A DNA stretch of 64,000 bases from a candidate division BRC1 bacterium ADurb.Bin183 (GTDB lineage: Bacteria; Sumerlaeota; Sumerlaeia; MWCT01), in NCBI GenBank assembly GCA_002070185.1, contig MWCT01000003.1, positions 151,752 through 215,751 on the forward strand. The letters are read 5' to 3'. Below, in pieces: positions 1 through 7,913 of this stretch (position 1 is its first letter; each line of letters begins with the position of its first letter). The position numbers and the translations under genes were made by a program. A model generated the notes under the pieces. The model was not told where the DNA came from. It saw only the letters and a program-made list of their open reading frames with translations, and made no database searches.

Positions 1-137
1 CCTTTCGGGCTTTGAGCGCGGCGGGTATAAAGATTTACAATATCAGCGGCGCGACGGTGTCGGAAGCGATTGAAAAATTCCGCTCCGGGCAAATCGCGGA
101 AGCCGTAAGCGCGGATGTTGAGGGACACTGGTCATGA
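1..137 (+). CDS. C-terminal end of a NifX/NifB-like dinitrogenase iron-molybdenum cofactor family protein (5' partial)
   Basis: An open frame enters from the left edge (first whole codon at position 3) and stops with TGA at 135-137. The 44 visible residues include GIKIYNISGATVSEAIEKF and the ending ADVEGHW, which match the C-terminus of small NifX/NifB-CTD domain proteins (about 100-130 residues). These bind or carry iron-molybdenum-type clusters, and stand-alone versions are common next to Mrp and MinD-like Fe-S ATPases in anaerobes. The stop overlaps the next start as ATGA, so it is translationally coupled to the ATPase at 134. Function is inferred from family and context only, because most of the protein lies outside the window. 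Confidence 0.7.
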   Translation, partial: FRALSAAGIKIYNISGATVSEAIEKFRSGQIAEAVSADVEGHWS

Positions 138-976
138 TTATCGCAATTGCATCGGGCAAAGGCGGCACGGGCAAAACGACTATCTCCGTTGGGCTGGCTT
201 GGGCGCTGGGGTCATCGGCGGTTTTATTGGATTGCGACGTTGAGGAGCCGAACGCCCACATTTTTTTGGCGCCTGAATTTCAAGAAAGCGAATCGGTGAA
301 TTTATTAGTTCCTCTTGTGGACGAATCTAAATGCACGGGATGCGGTTTATGCGGGAAGATTTGCCGATATAATGCGATTGCGATGCTGAATCAAAAACCG
401 CTTGTATTCAGCGAGATGTGCCATGCCTGCGGCGGGTGCGCGCTGGTGTGTCCGGTTGGGGCGATTTCAGAAGTTCCGCGCGCCATCGGCGTTGTTGAAC
501 GCGGATTTGCGGGCGCGGTGGAGTTTGTTCACGGGCGGCTGAATATCGGTCAGGTGTTTGCGCCGCCTTTGATTCGCGCGGTTAGGAAATACGCAAAAGC
601 GGACAAGATAACGATTGTGGATTCTCCGCCGGGGACATCGTGTCCTGTGATTGCGGCGATTCGAGGCAGCGATTTTGTAATTTTAGCAACCGAGCCGACG
701 CCTTTTGGTTTGCATGATTTGACTTTGGCGGTTGAGATGACGCGGGCGTTGAAGATACCGTTCGGCGTGGCAGTGAATCGGGTCGGCATCGGGGACGACC
801 GCGTGCGGCGGTATTGCGCGGAGCAGAATATTCCGATAGTTTTGGAGATACCGGATGATCGCCGCATTGCCGAGGCGTATTCGCGCGGGGAGTTTCTCAC
901 GGATGCGGCGCCGGAGTATGGCGCGCTTTTTAAGGCGTTGCCCGAGCGGTTGGCAAATATGGCAAGGGGGTGTTAA
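134..976 (+). CDS. MinD/Mrp-like P-loop ATPase with inserted 2x[4Fe-4S] ferredoxin domain (first of two)
   Basis: 280 residues. A deviant Walker A motif GKGGTGKT (residues 8-15) and a later DSPPGTSCPV switch motif define the SIMIBI/MinD class. Two CxxCxxCxxxC clusters (Cys67/70/73/77 and Cys96/99/102/106) sit between them, as in the COG1149 'MinD superfamily P-loop ATPase containing inserted ferredoxin domain' family. These proteins usually occur as adjacent paralogs beside NifX-like and Mrp genes, and are thought to take part in Fe-S or metallocofactor handling. No member of this pair type has a firmly known substrate. The gene overlaps the NifX-like stop by ATGA and is followed after 2 bp by the FmdB-type gene. 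A paralog of similar design begins at 2018. Confidence 0.88.
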   Translation: MIIAIASGKGGTGKTTISVGLAWALGSSAVLLDCDVEEPNAHIFLAPEFQESESVNLLVPLVDESKCTGCGLCGKICRYNAIAMLNQKPLVFSEMCHACGGCALVCPVGAISEVPRAIGVVERGFAGAVEFVHGRLNIGQVFAPPLIRAVRKYAKADKITIVDSPPGTSCPVIAAIRGSDFVILATEPTPFGLHDLTLAVEMTRALKIPFGVAVNRVGIGDDRVRRYCAEQNIPIVLEIPDDRRIAEAYSRGEFLTDAAPEYGALFKALPERLANMARGC

Positions 977-978
977 AG

Positions 979-1218
979 ATGCCGGTATATGAGTATCAAT
1001 GCAAGTCATGCGGCGCAACGTTTGAGCGGGAACAGGGCATGAACGATGCGCCGGTAAAAGAATGCCCCGATTGCAAAGGGGAAGTTCGGCGGCTCATCAG
1101 CGGCGGCGGTTTTTTATTCAAAGGGAAAACGCATGGGGATTCTTGCTCTTTAGAGACATCGGGCAGGACTTGTTGCGGTCGTGATGAGCGCTGCGGCAGT
1201 CCATCTTGCGGGAGTTAG
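979..1218 (+). CDS. FmdB-family zinc-ribbon protein
   Basis: 79 residues from ATG 979, which has an AAGGGGG ribosome site about 8 bp upstream; an in-frame GTG at 970 is a less likely start. The protein opens MPVYEYQCKSCGATFE and carries a second pair, CPDCKG, giving the CxxC-x(n)-CxxC zinc ribbon of the FmdB putative regulatory family. The C-terminal part is rich in Cys, Gly and Ser (CCGRDERCGSPSCG), so extra metal ligands are possible. FmdB was named from a formamidase operon, but its molecular role is not established. Here it sits between two ferredoxin-ATPases, which suggests a small metal-binding accessory of the same operon. Confidence 0.8.
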   Translation: MPVYEYQCKSCGATFEREQGMNDAPVKECPDCKGEVRRLISGGGFLFKGKTHGDSCSLETSGRTCCGRDERCGSPSCGS

Positions 1219-1220
1219 CC

Positions 1221-1352
1221 ATGAGCGGCAAGTTTTATCATTATGTTTATGGAGCGGGATTTCATCGCGGCGGTTTCCTTTGCAGTATAAGATGGCTTTG
1301 CGGCTTTGTTGGAACGGGTTATGAAAGTGAGCCTTTTATTTGGCGCCAATAA
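1221..1352 (+). CDS. possible small protein of 43 residues (unrecognised)
   Basis: An ATG at 1221 lies 6 bp after a GGAG that overlaps the end of the FmdB gene. The frame runs 43 codons to TAA at 1350-1352. The product starts MSGKFYHYVYGAGFHRGG, is aromatic- and glycine-rich, and matches no family I know. It fills most of the 167-bp gap before the methyltransferase. The ribosome site and operon position favour it; its small size and unusual composition argue against it. Confidence 0.25.
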   Translation: MSGKFYHYVYGAGFHRGGFLCSIRWLCGFVGTGYESEPFIWRQ

Positions 1353-1385
1353 ATTCAACGAGCAAATCTAAAACGAGGTCTGCGC

Positions 1386-2021
1386 ATGCGTAGGCAAAAA
1401 GAATCGGACACCGCCCGTTATGTTCAATCGTGCGGGCGCGATTTTTGGCAGGAGGTGTTCCGTCTGGAGTCGGATTATCTGGCGCGGCATCTGGAAGGTT
1501 GCCGCGATGTTTTAAGCGTCGGGTGCGGTCATGCCGCTATTGAGGGGAAGTTGGCGGAAAAGGGGCTGCATATTGTCGGGCTGGATGTTTCCAGCGAGGC
1601 GCTTTCCAACGCGCCGGATAGCATTCAAACGGTTGTCGGACGCGCGGAGGATATGGATTTTGCGCCCGCCTCTTTCGATGCCGCAATCTTTGTCGCCTCC
1701 TTGCAATTCATCGAAGGTTATCAAAAAGCGATTGCCAATGCCGCGCGGGCGCTGCGTCCGAACGGCAGACTCATCGTCCTGCTTTTGAACCCGGAGTCGG
1801 AGTTTTACAAAGGGCGCATGCAAAGGGCGGATTCTTATGTCCGCAAACTTCGGCATGATAATTTGCAAGAAATTGAAAGGGAAATAAAAAAATATTTCAT
1901 CGCGGAGACGGAGTATTTTTTGGGGATACGCCAAACGGAGATTTTCGAGAGCAGCCATCCTTCGGAGGCGGCGCTTTATGCGGTCAGGGGGCGGCTCAAA
2001 AATGCGGAGAATATATTATGA
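1386..2021 (+). CDS. class I SAM-dependent methyltransferase (UbiE/Methyltransf_11-like)
   Basis: 211 residues. Motif I is VLSVGCGHAAIEGKL, followed by the acidic strand IVGLDVS and then the motif FDAAIFVASLQFI, typical of Methyltransf_11 folds. The natural substrate cannot be read from the sequence. The stop overlaps the start of the second ferredoxin-ATPase as ATGA (2018-2021), so it is co-translated with the metallocofactor genes. Methyltransferases of this kind near NifX/MinD genes have been suggested to act on metal or sulfur species, but that is inference. Confidence 0.85.
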   Translation: MRRQKESDTARYVQSCGRDFWQEVFRLESDYLARHLEGCRDVLSVGCGHAAIEGKLAEKGLHIVGLDVSSEALSNAPDSIQTVVGRAEDMDFAPASFDAAIFVASLQFIEGYQKAIANAARALRPNGRLIVLLLNPESEFYKGRMQRADSYVRKLRHDNLQEIEREIKKYFIAETEYFLGIRQTEIFESSHPSEAALYAVRGRLKNAENIL

Positions 2022-2896
2022 AAGAACTTGCTATCATCAGCGGCAAAGGGGGAACGGGCAAGACCAGCGTGACGGCTTCTTTTGCGGCGCTGGCGCCTTC
2101 TGCGGTTCTGGCAGATTGCGATGTGGATGCCGCCGACCTTCATCTGGTCACGCAGCCTCGAATCATCCAGCAAAATTCATTTTCCGGCGGCGCAGCGGCG
2201 CGCATCAAACCGGGGCATTGCACCGCCTGCGGAAAATGCGAGGAAGTCTGCCGCTTTGATGCGATTTATTTTGACGGACCCGGCAATGGGAAAATTCCCA
2301 AAACTTTCCGCGTTGATCCGATTGCCTGCGAAGGGTGCGGCGTCTGCGCGTGGTTCTGCGCGGAAGAGGCGATTGCGATGGAGCCGGAGGTCAACGGCGT
2401 CTGGTATATTTCCGAGACGCGCTATGGGTTTATGGTTCACGCGCGGCTTGGCATTGCGGCGGAAAATTCAGGCAAGTTGGTGACGACGGTGCGCAATGAG
2501 GCGCGGCGCATCGCCGAAGAGCAGGGGAAGGATTTAATTATTATTGACGGTCCGCCGGGAATCGGCTGCCCTGTGATTGCGTCTGTGACGGGGGCGTCGC
2601 TTGTGTTGGTTGTGACGGAGCCGACGATGTCCGGTGAGCATGACATGTCAAGAGTTCTTTCGTTGGCAAGGCATTTTGAGATACCGGCGGCTGTTTGTGT
2701 GAATAAATGGGACATCAATCCCGCGATGGCGGAGCGGATTGAAAAAAAGGCGAGCCAATCCGGCGCGCGCATCGCCGGGCGCATCCGCTATGACCGCGCC
2801 ATCACACGCGCACAGTTGGAGGAGCGCTCGGTTGTGGAAACAGACGCGCCCAGCGCCGATGATATTCGTTCACTCTGGGCAAATCTAAATTTGTAA
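2018..2896 (+). CDS. MinD/Mrp-like P-loop ATPase with inserted 2x[4Fe-4S] ferredoxin domain (second of two)
   Basis: 292 residues, a paralog of the protein at 134-976. Walker A is GKGGTGKT at residues 9-16. The two cluster motifs are Cys68/71/74/78 and Cys104/107/110/114, and DGPPGIGCPV forms the switch region. The N-terminal segment DCDVDAADLHLVTQP resembles partner ATPases that probably dimerise with the first paralog. ATGA overlap with the methyltransferase and a 9-bp gap to the Mrp gene place it in one operon. Expected role: ATP-dependent Fe-S or cofactor transfer in the cytoplasm; the substrate is unknown. Confidence 0.88.
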   Translation: MKELAIISGKGGTGKTSVTASFAALAPSAVLADCDVDAADLHLVTQPRIIQQNSFSGGAAARIKPGHCTACGKCEEVCRFDAIYFDGPGNGKIPKTFRVDPIACEGCGVCAWFCAEEAIAMEPEVNGVWYISETRYGFMVHARLGIAAENSGKLVTTVRNEARRIAEEQGKDLIIIDGPPGIGCPVIASVTGASLVLVVTEPTMSGEHDMSRVLSLARHFEIPAAVCVNKWDINPAMAERIEKKASQSGARIAGRIRYDRAITRAQLEERSVVETDAPSADDIRSLWANLNL

Positions 2897-2905
2897 GGAA
2901 AGGCT

Positions 2906-3802
2906 ATGGCACAAAACGAGGAGAAATCAACCTGCGATTCATGCGGCAAATCCGATTGCGCGGCGCATCGCCGCCAACAGGATGAAAGCGAAAAAGATTT
3001 TCAGGAGCGGCGCGCGCTGCAAGCCCGATTGTGCCGCATCCGCCATAAAATCGTCGTCCTTTCGGGCAAGGGCGGCGTGGGCAAAAGCACCGCGGCTGTG
3101 AACATCGCCGCCGCTTTGGCAAAATCCGGCAAAAGCGTCGGGTTGCTTGATACCGACATTCACGGACCGAGCATCCCCACAATGCTCGGGCTGCAAAATG
3201 TGATTCCGCAAAGTTCGCCGGAGGGTCTTATCCCGATTGAAATCGGCGGGTTGAAGGTCATGTCTATGGGATTTTTTCTGCGGAGTCAGGACGACGCGGT
3301 CATCTGGCGGGGTCCGATGAAATACGGCGCGATTAAGCAGTTTTTGAAGGATGCCCTCTGGGGCGATTTGGATTATTTGATTATTGACTCGCCGCCGGGA
3401 ACGGGCGATGAGCCGCTTTCGGTTTGCCAATTAATCGGCAAGATGGACGGCGCGGTCATTGTCACCACGCCTCAGAAAGTTGCGGCGACGGATGTGCGCA
3501 AGTCTATCACATTCTGCCGCCAGATTCAAGTTCCCGTCCTTGGCGTTGTGGAAAATATGAGCGGATTTGCATGTCCGCATTGCGGCAAGGTGACGGCGAT
3601 TTTCCGAGAGGGCGGCGGGCGGCGCATCGCCAAGGATATGCGCGTCCCCTTTTTGGGTTCGATTCCGATAGACCCGAAGATTGCGGAGGCTTGCGACGAA
3701 GGGCAGCCGTTCATCCATCTTTACGCCGATTCCCCGACCGCGGAGGTTATGCGCGATATTATCAAACCGATTGCGGCGCTTGATGAAAAAGAGGCGACAT
3801 GA
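2906..3802 (+). CDS. mrp: Mrp/NBP35/ApbC-family iron-sulfur carrier ATPase
   Basis: 298 residues. Walker A GKGGVGKS spans residues 54-61, DSPPGTGDEPLS gives the switch motif, and the C-terminal CPHC (Cys224, Cys227) is the CxxC that binds a bridging [4Fe-4S] cluster in Mrp/ApbC scaffolds. The N-terminus has an extra Cys10-xx-Cys13-xxxx-Cys18 motif, reminiscent of the N-terminal cluster site of NBP35-type members. Known relatives assemble and transfer Fe-S clusters to apo-proteins. The gene lies 9 bp after the second ferredoxin-ATPase and overlaps the hydrolase gene by ATGA, and a GGAAAGG ribosome site precedes the start. Confidence 0.9.
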   Translation: MAQNEEKSTCDSCGKSDCAAHRRQQDESEKDFQERRALQARLCRIRHKIVVLSGKGGVGKSTAAVNIAAALAKSGKSVGLLDTDIHGPSIPTMLGLQNVIPQSSPEGLIPIEIGGLKVMSMGFFLRSQDDAVIWRGPMKYGAIKQFLKDALWGDLDYLIIDSPPGTGDEPLSVCQLIGKMDGAVIVTTPQKVAATDVRKSITFCRQIQVPVLGVVENMSGFACPHCGKVTAIFREGGGRRIAKDMRVPFLGSIPIDPKIAEACDEGQPFIHLYADSPTAEVMRDIIKPIAALDEKEAT

Positions 3803-4638
3803 AGGGCAGCAATATTCGCATTACGATTTTGGCGGACAACACGGCGGCTGAAGGGCTGTCAACGGAACACGGTTTTTCGCTTTGGATTGAGGCGGGCGGC
3901 GCGCATATTCTTTTTGATGCGGGGCAGTCTGACGTTTTTGAGAAAAACGCGCAGGCGCTCGGGATTGACCTTTCAATTTGTGATTACATAGTAATTAGCC
4001 ACGGGCATTACGATCATACCGGCGGTCTGGCGTATGCCCTCCCGCTCGCAAAAAAGGCGAAGGTTATCATGCACCCGAAGGCGGCAATACCGCGATTCAG
4101 CATCCGCCCGGGCTCGGCGCCAAAGCCGATCGGCATAACGGAAAAGGCTCTTGCGAGTTTGACGTTATTTCCGCGGGAACAAATAATTGACGGCTCAACG
4201 CCTCAAGAGTTTATTCAGGGCGCGGGGACAACGGGGCAGATTCCGAAACTTGTTGATTTTGAGGGGTCGAGCGGTCCATTCTTTTTAGACCTGCGCGGCG
4301 AAAAAGAAGACGGCTTTGAAGACGAGCAAGCGCTCTGGATTTCCACGCCGACGGGTTTGATTGTATGCGCGGGATGCTGCCATGCGGGGTTGATAAACAC
4401 GCTGAAACAAGCCAAGAGCGTCAGCGGCGCAACCGGCATTCGCGCCGTTATTGGCGGCTTTCATCTGGGGCAGGCATCGGACGAGCGGATTGAGAAAACC
4501 ATTGCGGCGCTCAAGGAGATTGCGCCTGAGCTCATAGCGCCTTGCCATTGCACGGGCGAGCGCGCCGCGCTAAAAATTCAAGCGGCGTTCGGCGCGCAAT
4601 TTTCCCCCGCAGGCGCAGGAAGGCGGTTTTTGTTTTAA
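3799..4638 (+). CDS. metallo-beta-lactamase-fold hydrolase, COG1237 (dihydropterin/RFA-P synthase-like)
   Basis: 279 residues. The metal motif SHGHYDHTGGL (His68, His70, Asp72, His73) is typical of the MBL fold, and later CCHAG and GGFHLG give the remaining ligands. The closest family I recognise is COG1237, which includes the archaeal protein annotated as 7,8-dihydropterin-6-methyl-4-(beta-D-ribofuranosyl)aminobenzene 5'-phosphate synthase. Members are often linked to Mrp and NifX-like genes in anaerobes, where the function is unknown. Translationally coupled to mrp (ATGA at 3799-3802). Confidence 0.82.
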   Translation: MKGSNIRITILADNTAAEGLSTEHGFSLWIEAGGAHILFDAGQSDVFEKNAQALGIDLSICDYIVISHGHYDHTGGLAYALPLAKKAKVIMHPKAAIPRFSIRPGSAPKPIGITEKALASLTLFPREQIIDGSTPQEFIQGAGTTGQIPKLVDFEGSSGPFFLDLRGEKEDGFEDEQALWISTPTGLIVCAGCCHAGLINTLKQAKSVSGATGIRAVIGGFHLGQASDERIEKTIAALKEIAPELIAPCHCTGERAALKIQAAFGAQFSPAGAGRRFLF

Positions 4639-4663
4639 CATTTTTTAAGGGAGGTTATGAGCT

Positions 4664-5020
4664 ATGAAAGTGTTGATTATCTTCAACCGCGAGCCTTATG
4701 ACAACACGGATGTGACATGGAACGGCTTGCGTCTTGCGGACAAGTTGCTCGAAGCGGGTCAAGAGGTCAGAATATTTTTGATGAACGACGCTGTGGATAT
4801 GGCTCGCGATGTTTGCAAACCGCCTGATGGATACGACCAGGATTTGTCGAAAATGCTAAAGGATTTAATAGCCAAAGGCGTTTGCGTCAAAGTCTGCGGA
4901 ACTTGCATGTCAAGGTGCGGGATTCACAAAAATCATCCCTATTTTGCCGGCGCGGAAAAAGCCACCATGCCGCAATTGGCACAATGGGTCATCGAATGCG
5001 AAAAGGTTATCACTTTTTAA
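4664..5020 (+). CDS. DsrE/DsrF-like small sulfur-relay-type protein
   Basis: 118 residues, starting MKVLIIFNREPYDNTDVTW, the usual beginning of the DsrE/YchN-like fold. A conserved Cys pair lies in CGTCMSRCGI, so it may carry persulfide or undergo thiol chemistry. The start is set by GGGAGG about 10 bp upstream. DsrE-like proteins move sulfur between partners in tRNA thiolation or sulfur oxidation; stand-alone copies beside Fe-S ATPases are uncharacterised. It is followed after 28 bp by the peroxiredoxin. Confidence 0.8.
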   Translation: MKVLIIFNREPYDNTDVTWNGLRLADKLLEAGQEVRIFLMNDAVDMARDVCKPPDGYDQDLSKMLKDLIAKGVCVKVCGTCMSRCGIHKNHPYFAGAEKATMPQLAQWVIECEKVITF

Positions 5021-5048
5021 TAGCAATATTTTTAAAGGAGGAACGATT

Positions 5049-5729
5049 ATGGAATGTGGAAACAGAATGCCATTGATTGGCGAAAAGGCGCCGTCTTTTA
5101 AGGCGGAGACAACGCAGGGTATGATTAATTTCCCCGAAGATTACAAGGGGAAATGGGTCATTTTCTTTTCGCACCCTGCTGACTTCACACCGGTCTGCAC
5201 GACGGAGTTCATGACGTTTGCCGTTATGCAGCCGGAGTTTGAGAAGCTCAATTGCAAGCTGCTGGGGCTTTCGATTGACAGCACATACAGCCACATTGCG
5301 TGGTTGCGCACCATCAAGGAAAAAATCGAATACAAGGGCATGAAGGACGTTGAGGTGGATTTCCCAGTCATCAGCGATTTGACTATGGAAGTGTCCAAGG
5401 CGTTCGGCATGCTGCAGCCGGCGGCAAGCACCACGCAAGCGGTGCGGGCGGTCTTCATCATGGATCCCAACGCCATTGTGCGCGCGATTTTGTATTATCC
5501 GCTTTCGAACGGGCGCAACATGGAAGAGATTAAACGTTTGCTCATCGCCATGCAGACGTCCGACAAGCATAAAATCGCCACCCCCGCCAATTGGCAGCCG
5601 GGCGACGATGTGATTGTGCCGCCTCCGGGTTCTTGCGGCGTGGCAAAGGATCGGGTGTCAAGTCCTGAAAAAGACATGAAGGTCCTGGACTGGTTCATGA
5701 CGTTGAAGAAGTGTCCGGAATCAAAGTAG
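5049..5729 (+). CDS. peroxiredoxin, Prx6/1-Cys subfamily
   Basis: 226 residues from ATG 5049, preceded by a strong AAAGGAGG at about 8 bp; the frame is open further upstream but overlaps the DsrE-like gene. The peroxidatic cysteine is Cys50 in DFTPVCTTEF. The C-terminal extension with PANWQPGDDVIVPPP is a hallmark of the longer Prx6-type enzymes. It reduces H2O2 or organic peroxides in the cytoplasm. A further Cys in PPPGSCGVAK and one near the C-terminus (KKCPESK) may serve as resolving thiols, as in archaeal members. As the last gene of the operon it may protect labile Fe-S enzymes, which is an inference. Confidence 0.92.
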   Translation: MECGNRMPLIGEKAPSFKAETTQGMINFPEDYKGKWVIFFSHPADFTPVCTTEFMTFAVMQPEFEKLNCKLLGLSIDSTYSHIAWLRTIKEKIEYKGMKDVEVDFPVISDLTMEVSKAFGMLQPAASTTQAVRAVFIMDPNAIVRAILYYPLSNGRNMEEIKRLLIAMQTSDKHKIATPANWQPGDDVIVPPPGSCGVAKDRVSSPEKDMKVLDWFMTLKKCPESK

Positions 5730-5859
5730 GGCGCCGGTTGTATTCAATCCGAATGCGCTTTTATTTTGACGGACGTTGCCGCAGATGCGGGCAATCTGCC
5801 GGTTTGGATGCGCTGTGTGCGGATTTGCCGAAGTGATTTGGCAAACGGCGTATAAGCAT

Positions 5860-7032
5860 TCACAGATTTTTAATCACAGCGGCGGCGAAATCAGTTGTGC
5901 TTAACGGGGTTGCTCCTTCCATTTGGTCGGCGAGGTCTGGTGTGGCTTGCCTTTGTGCGAGTGTTTCGGATACGGCGCGGTGGATGCGTTCGGCGGCGGC
6001 GCGCCAGCCGATATGCTCCAGCATCATAGCGCCGGAGAGTATGAGCGAGCAGGGGTTGGCTTTACCCTTGCCGGCGATGTCGGGCGCGGTTCCGTGCGTC
6101 GCCTCAAAGACTGCGGCGTCGTCTCCGATGTTCGCCCCCGGCGCAAGCCCCAGCCCGCCGACCTGCGCGGCGCATGCGTCGGATAGGTAATCGCCGTTGA
6201 GGTTTGTGGTTGCGATAACATCGCAATCCTCCGGTCGGAGGATGAGCTGCTGAAACATGTTATCGGCGATGACGTCTTTGATGATGATTTTATTTGATGG
6301 GGCGCCGCCGAGCGCGCGCGCCTCTTTTTCTGCGATGACGCTTTCTGGGAATTCTTCTCGGGCGACTTCGTAGCCCCATTGGCAAAACGCCCCTTCGGTA
6401 TATTTCATGATGTTGCCTTTGTGGACGAGGGCGACGCTGCGGCGTCTGTTGTCCAGAGCATATTGTATCGCTTTACGGATAAGGCGTTTTGAGGCGCTCC
6501 GCGTGATGGGCTTGACGCCGATGCCGGCGTCTTCCTTGATGCCGCTTTTGAAATTTTCATTCAGGAATCGAAGCACGCGCAAGGCTTCGTCGGAGCCTTG
6601 TTGCCATTCTATCCCCGCATAAACATCTTCTGTATTTTCGCGAAATATCACAACGTTAAGACGTTCGGGATGTTTGACAGGCGCGGCGACGCCGGGGAAA
6701 TACCGCACAGGTCTGATGCAGGCGAATAGGTCGAGCGCGCGGCGCAGGGCGACGTTGATGCTGCGTCTGCCGCCGCCGACAGGCGTTGCCGTGGGTCCTT
6801 TAATGGCGACTTTGTATTGTCTGATGGTTTGCAAAGTTTCGCCGGGAAGGGCATCGCCATATATTTGCTGCGCCTTCTCCCCTGCCGCAATCTCCATCCA
6901 TTTGATTATTTTCGCTCCGCCAAAGGCGCGCGCCGTTGCGGCATCAAGCACGGCGCGGGCGGCGGTCATGACCTCCGGTCCGATGCCGTCGCCTTCGATG
7001 TAGGGAATAACGGGATGTTTAATTGTTTCCAT
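5860..7032 (-). CDS. icd: isocitrate dehydrogenase, predicted NAD+-preferring
   Basis: 390 residues from ATG at 7032; a TTG 11 codons upstream (7065) is possible, but the ATG fits the family start METIKHPVIPYIEGDGIGPE. The substrate loop with RRSINVALRRALD matches the Icd isocitrate/phosphorylation-site Ser, and HKGNIMKYTEGAF and LNGDYLSDACAAQVGG are classical. Cofactor loop: HGTAPDIAGKGKANP has Asp-Ile where E. coli NADP-Icd has Lys344-Tyr345, Ala for Val351, and near the C-terminus ATPDLADQMEGA lacks Tyr391 and Arg395. Those are the changes that mark NAD+ specificity. It converts isocitrate to 2-oxoglutarate and CO2. It lies last in a minus-strand string behind ABC permeases. Confidence 0.93.
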   Translation of the reverse strand: METIKHPVIPYIEGDGIGPEVMTAARAVLDAATARAFGGAKIIKWMEIAAGEKAQQIYGDALPGETLQTIRQYKVAIKGPTATPVGGGRRSINVALRRALDLFACIRPVRYFPGVAAPVKHPERLNVVIFRENTEDVYAGIEWQQGSDEALRVLRFLNENFKSGIKEDAGIGVKPITRSASKRLIRKAIQYALDNRRRSVALVHKGNIMKYTEGAFCQWGYEVAREEFPESVIAEKEARALGGAPSNKIIIKDVIADNMFQQLILRPEDCDVIATTNLNGDYLSDACAAQVGGLGLAPGANIGDDAAVFEATHGTAPDIAGKGKANPCSLILSGAMMLEHIGWRAAAERIHRAVSETLAQRQATPDLADQMEGATPLSTTDFAAAVIKNL

Positions 7033-7068
7033 AATGTCAATGCTTTCCTTTGAGTGTTTACTCAATTG

Positions 7069-7911
7069 TCACCCTTTTATACCCGTCAGGGTGACGCCTT
7101 CGATGAAATATCGCTGGAGCGCAAAGAAGAGTATGATAACGGGCATGGTCATCATGACGGATGCCGCCATGAGATAGTGCCACTGTCCGGCGTGTTGATA
7201 TGTGAACGCCTGCAATCCGAGCGTCAGCGTCATGAGGTCGCGGCTCTGGATATAAACAAGCGGTCCGAGAAAGTCGTTCCAAGACCACATGAACTGGAAG
7301 ATGATGACGGAAAGAAGCGCGGGTTTGATGAGGGGGAGCATGACTTGAAAGATGGCGCGGAAATATCCGCAGCCGTCAATTTTTGCCGCCTCCTCGATTT
7401 CCTTCGGGATGGTCATGAAGAACTGGCGCAGGAGGAAGATGAAAAATGCCGAGCCGAAAAATGAGCCGACCCACAAAGGTTTGAGCGTATTGACCCAGCC
7501 TATCCGGGCGTAGATGAGAAAGACGGGAACCATTGTAACCTGCGCGGGGAGCATCATAGTGGCGATGACAATCATGAAGATGGCGTCGCGTCCGGGCCAG
7601 CGCAATCGGGCAAATGAGTAGGCGACAAAAGCGCAGGAGATGAGCGTGCCGGCGATGGAGAGCGCGGCGACGTGGAGCGAGTTTTTGAAGCAGGCGATAA
7701 GGTTCACATATTGCAAGGCTTCTGCATAGTTGTTCCACTTGACAGGCTGCGGGATGAAAACCTGCCGCCAGTTATCCACCATCTGCGTCTGCTCCTCCGT
7801 TTTGAGCGAGGTGGCTATCATCCAAAAAAGCGGCACGACAAAAATCAGCGAGCCGATGATGAGAATCAAATGGAGCGCAACGCGCCGCGATTGTTTTTTT
7901 CGATTGAGCAT
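7069..7911 (-). CDS. carbohydrate ABC transporter permease, MalG/UgpE type
   Basis: 280 residues from ATG 7911. Six hydrophobic segments can be seen, starting with ALHLILIIGSLIFVVPLFW. The EAA loop reads EEAAKIDGCGYFRAIFQVML, the site that contacts the ATPase in MalG-type permeases, and WNDFLGPLVY is also typical. It starts 2 bp after the stop of the binding-protein/permease fusion, which supplies the MalF-like partner. No ATPase gene is in the window, so a shared MsmX/UgpC-like ATPase elsewhere is likely. The substrate is probably a sugar or oligosaccharide. Confidence 0.9.
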   Translation of the reverse strand: MLNRKKQSRRVALHLILIIGSLIFVVPLFWMIATSLKTEEQTQMVDNWRQVFIPQPVKWNNYAEALQYVNLIACFKNSLHVAALSIAGTLISCAFVAYSFARLRWPGRDAIFMIVIATMMLPAQVTMVPVFLIYARIGWVNTLKPLWVGSFFGSAFFIFLLRQFFMTIPKEIEEAAKIDGCGYFRAIFQVMLPLIKPALLSVIIFQFMWSWNDFLGPLVYIQSRDLMTLTLGLQAFTYQHAGQWHYLMAASVMMTMPVIILFFALQRYFIEGVTLTGIKG

Positions 7912-7913
7912 AT

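Noticed and set aside
550..900. Minus-strand frames opposite the first ferredoxin-ATPase
   Set aside because: Shadows of a clearly identified gene with all cluster and Walker motifs on the plus strand.
5730..5859. Weak inverted repeats between the peroxiredoxin and icd (e.g. TTTGCC...GGCAAA)
   Set aside because: Short stems, no T-run in either direction; not convincing as a shared terminator.
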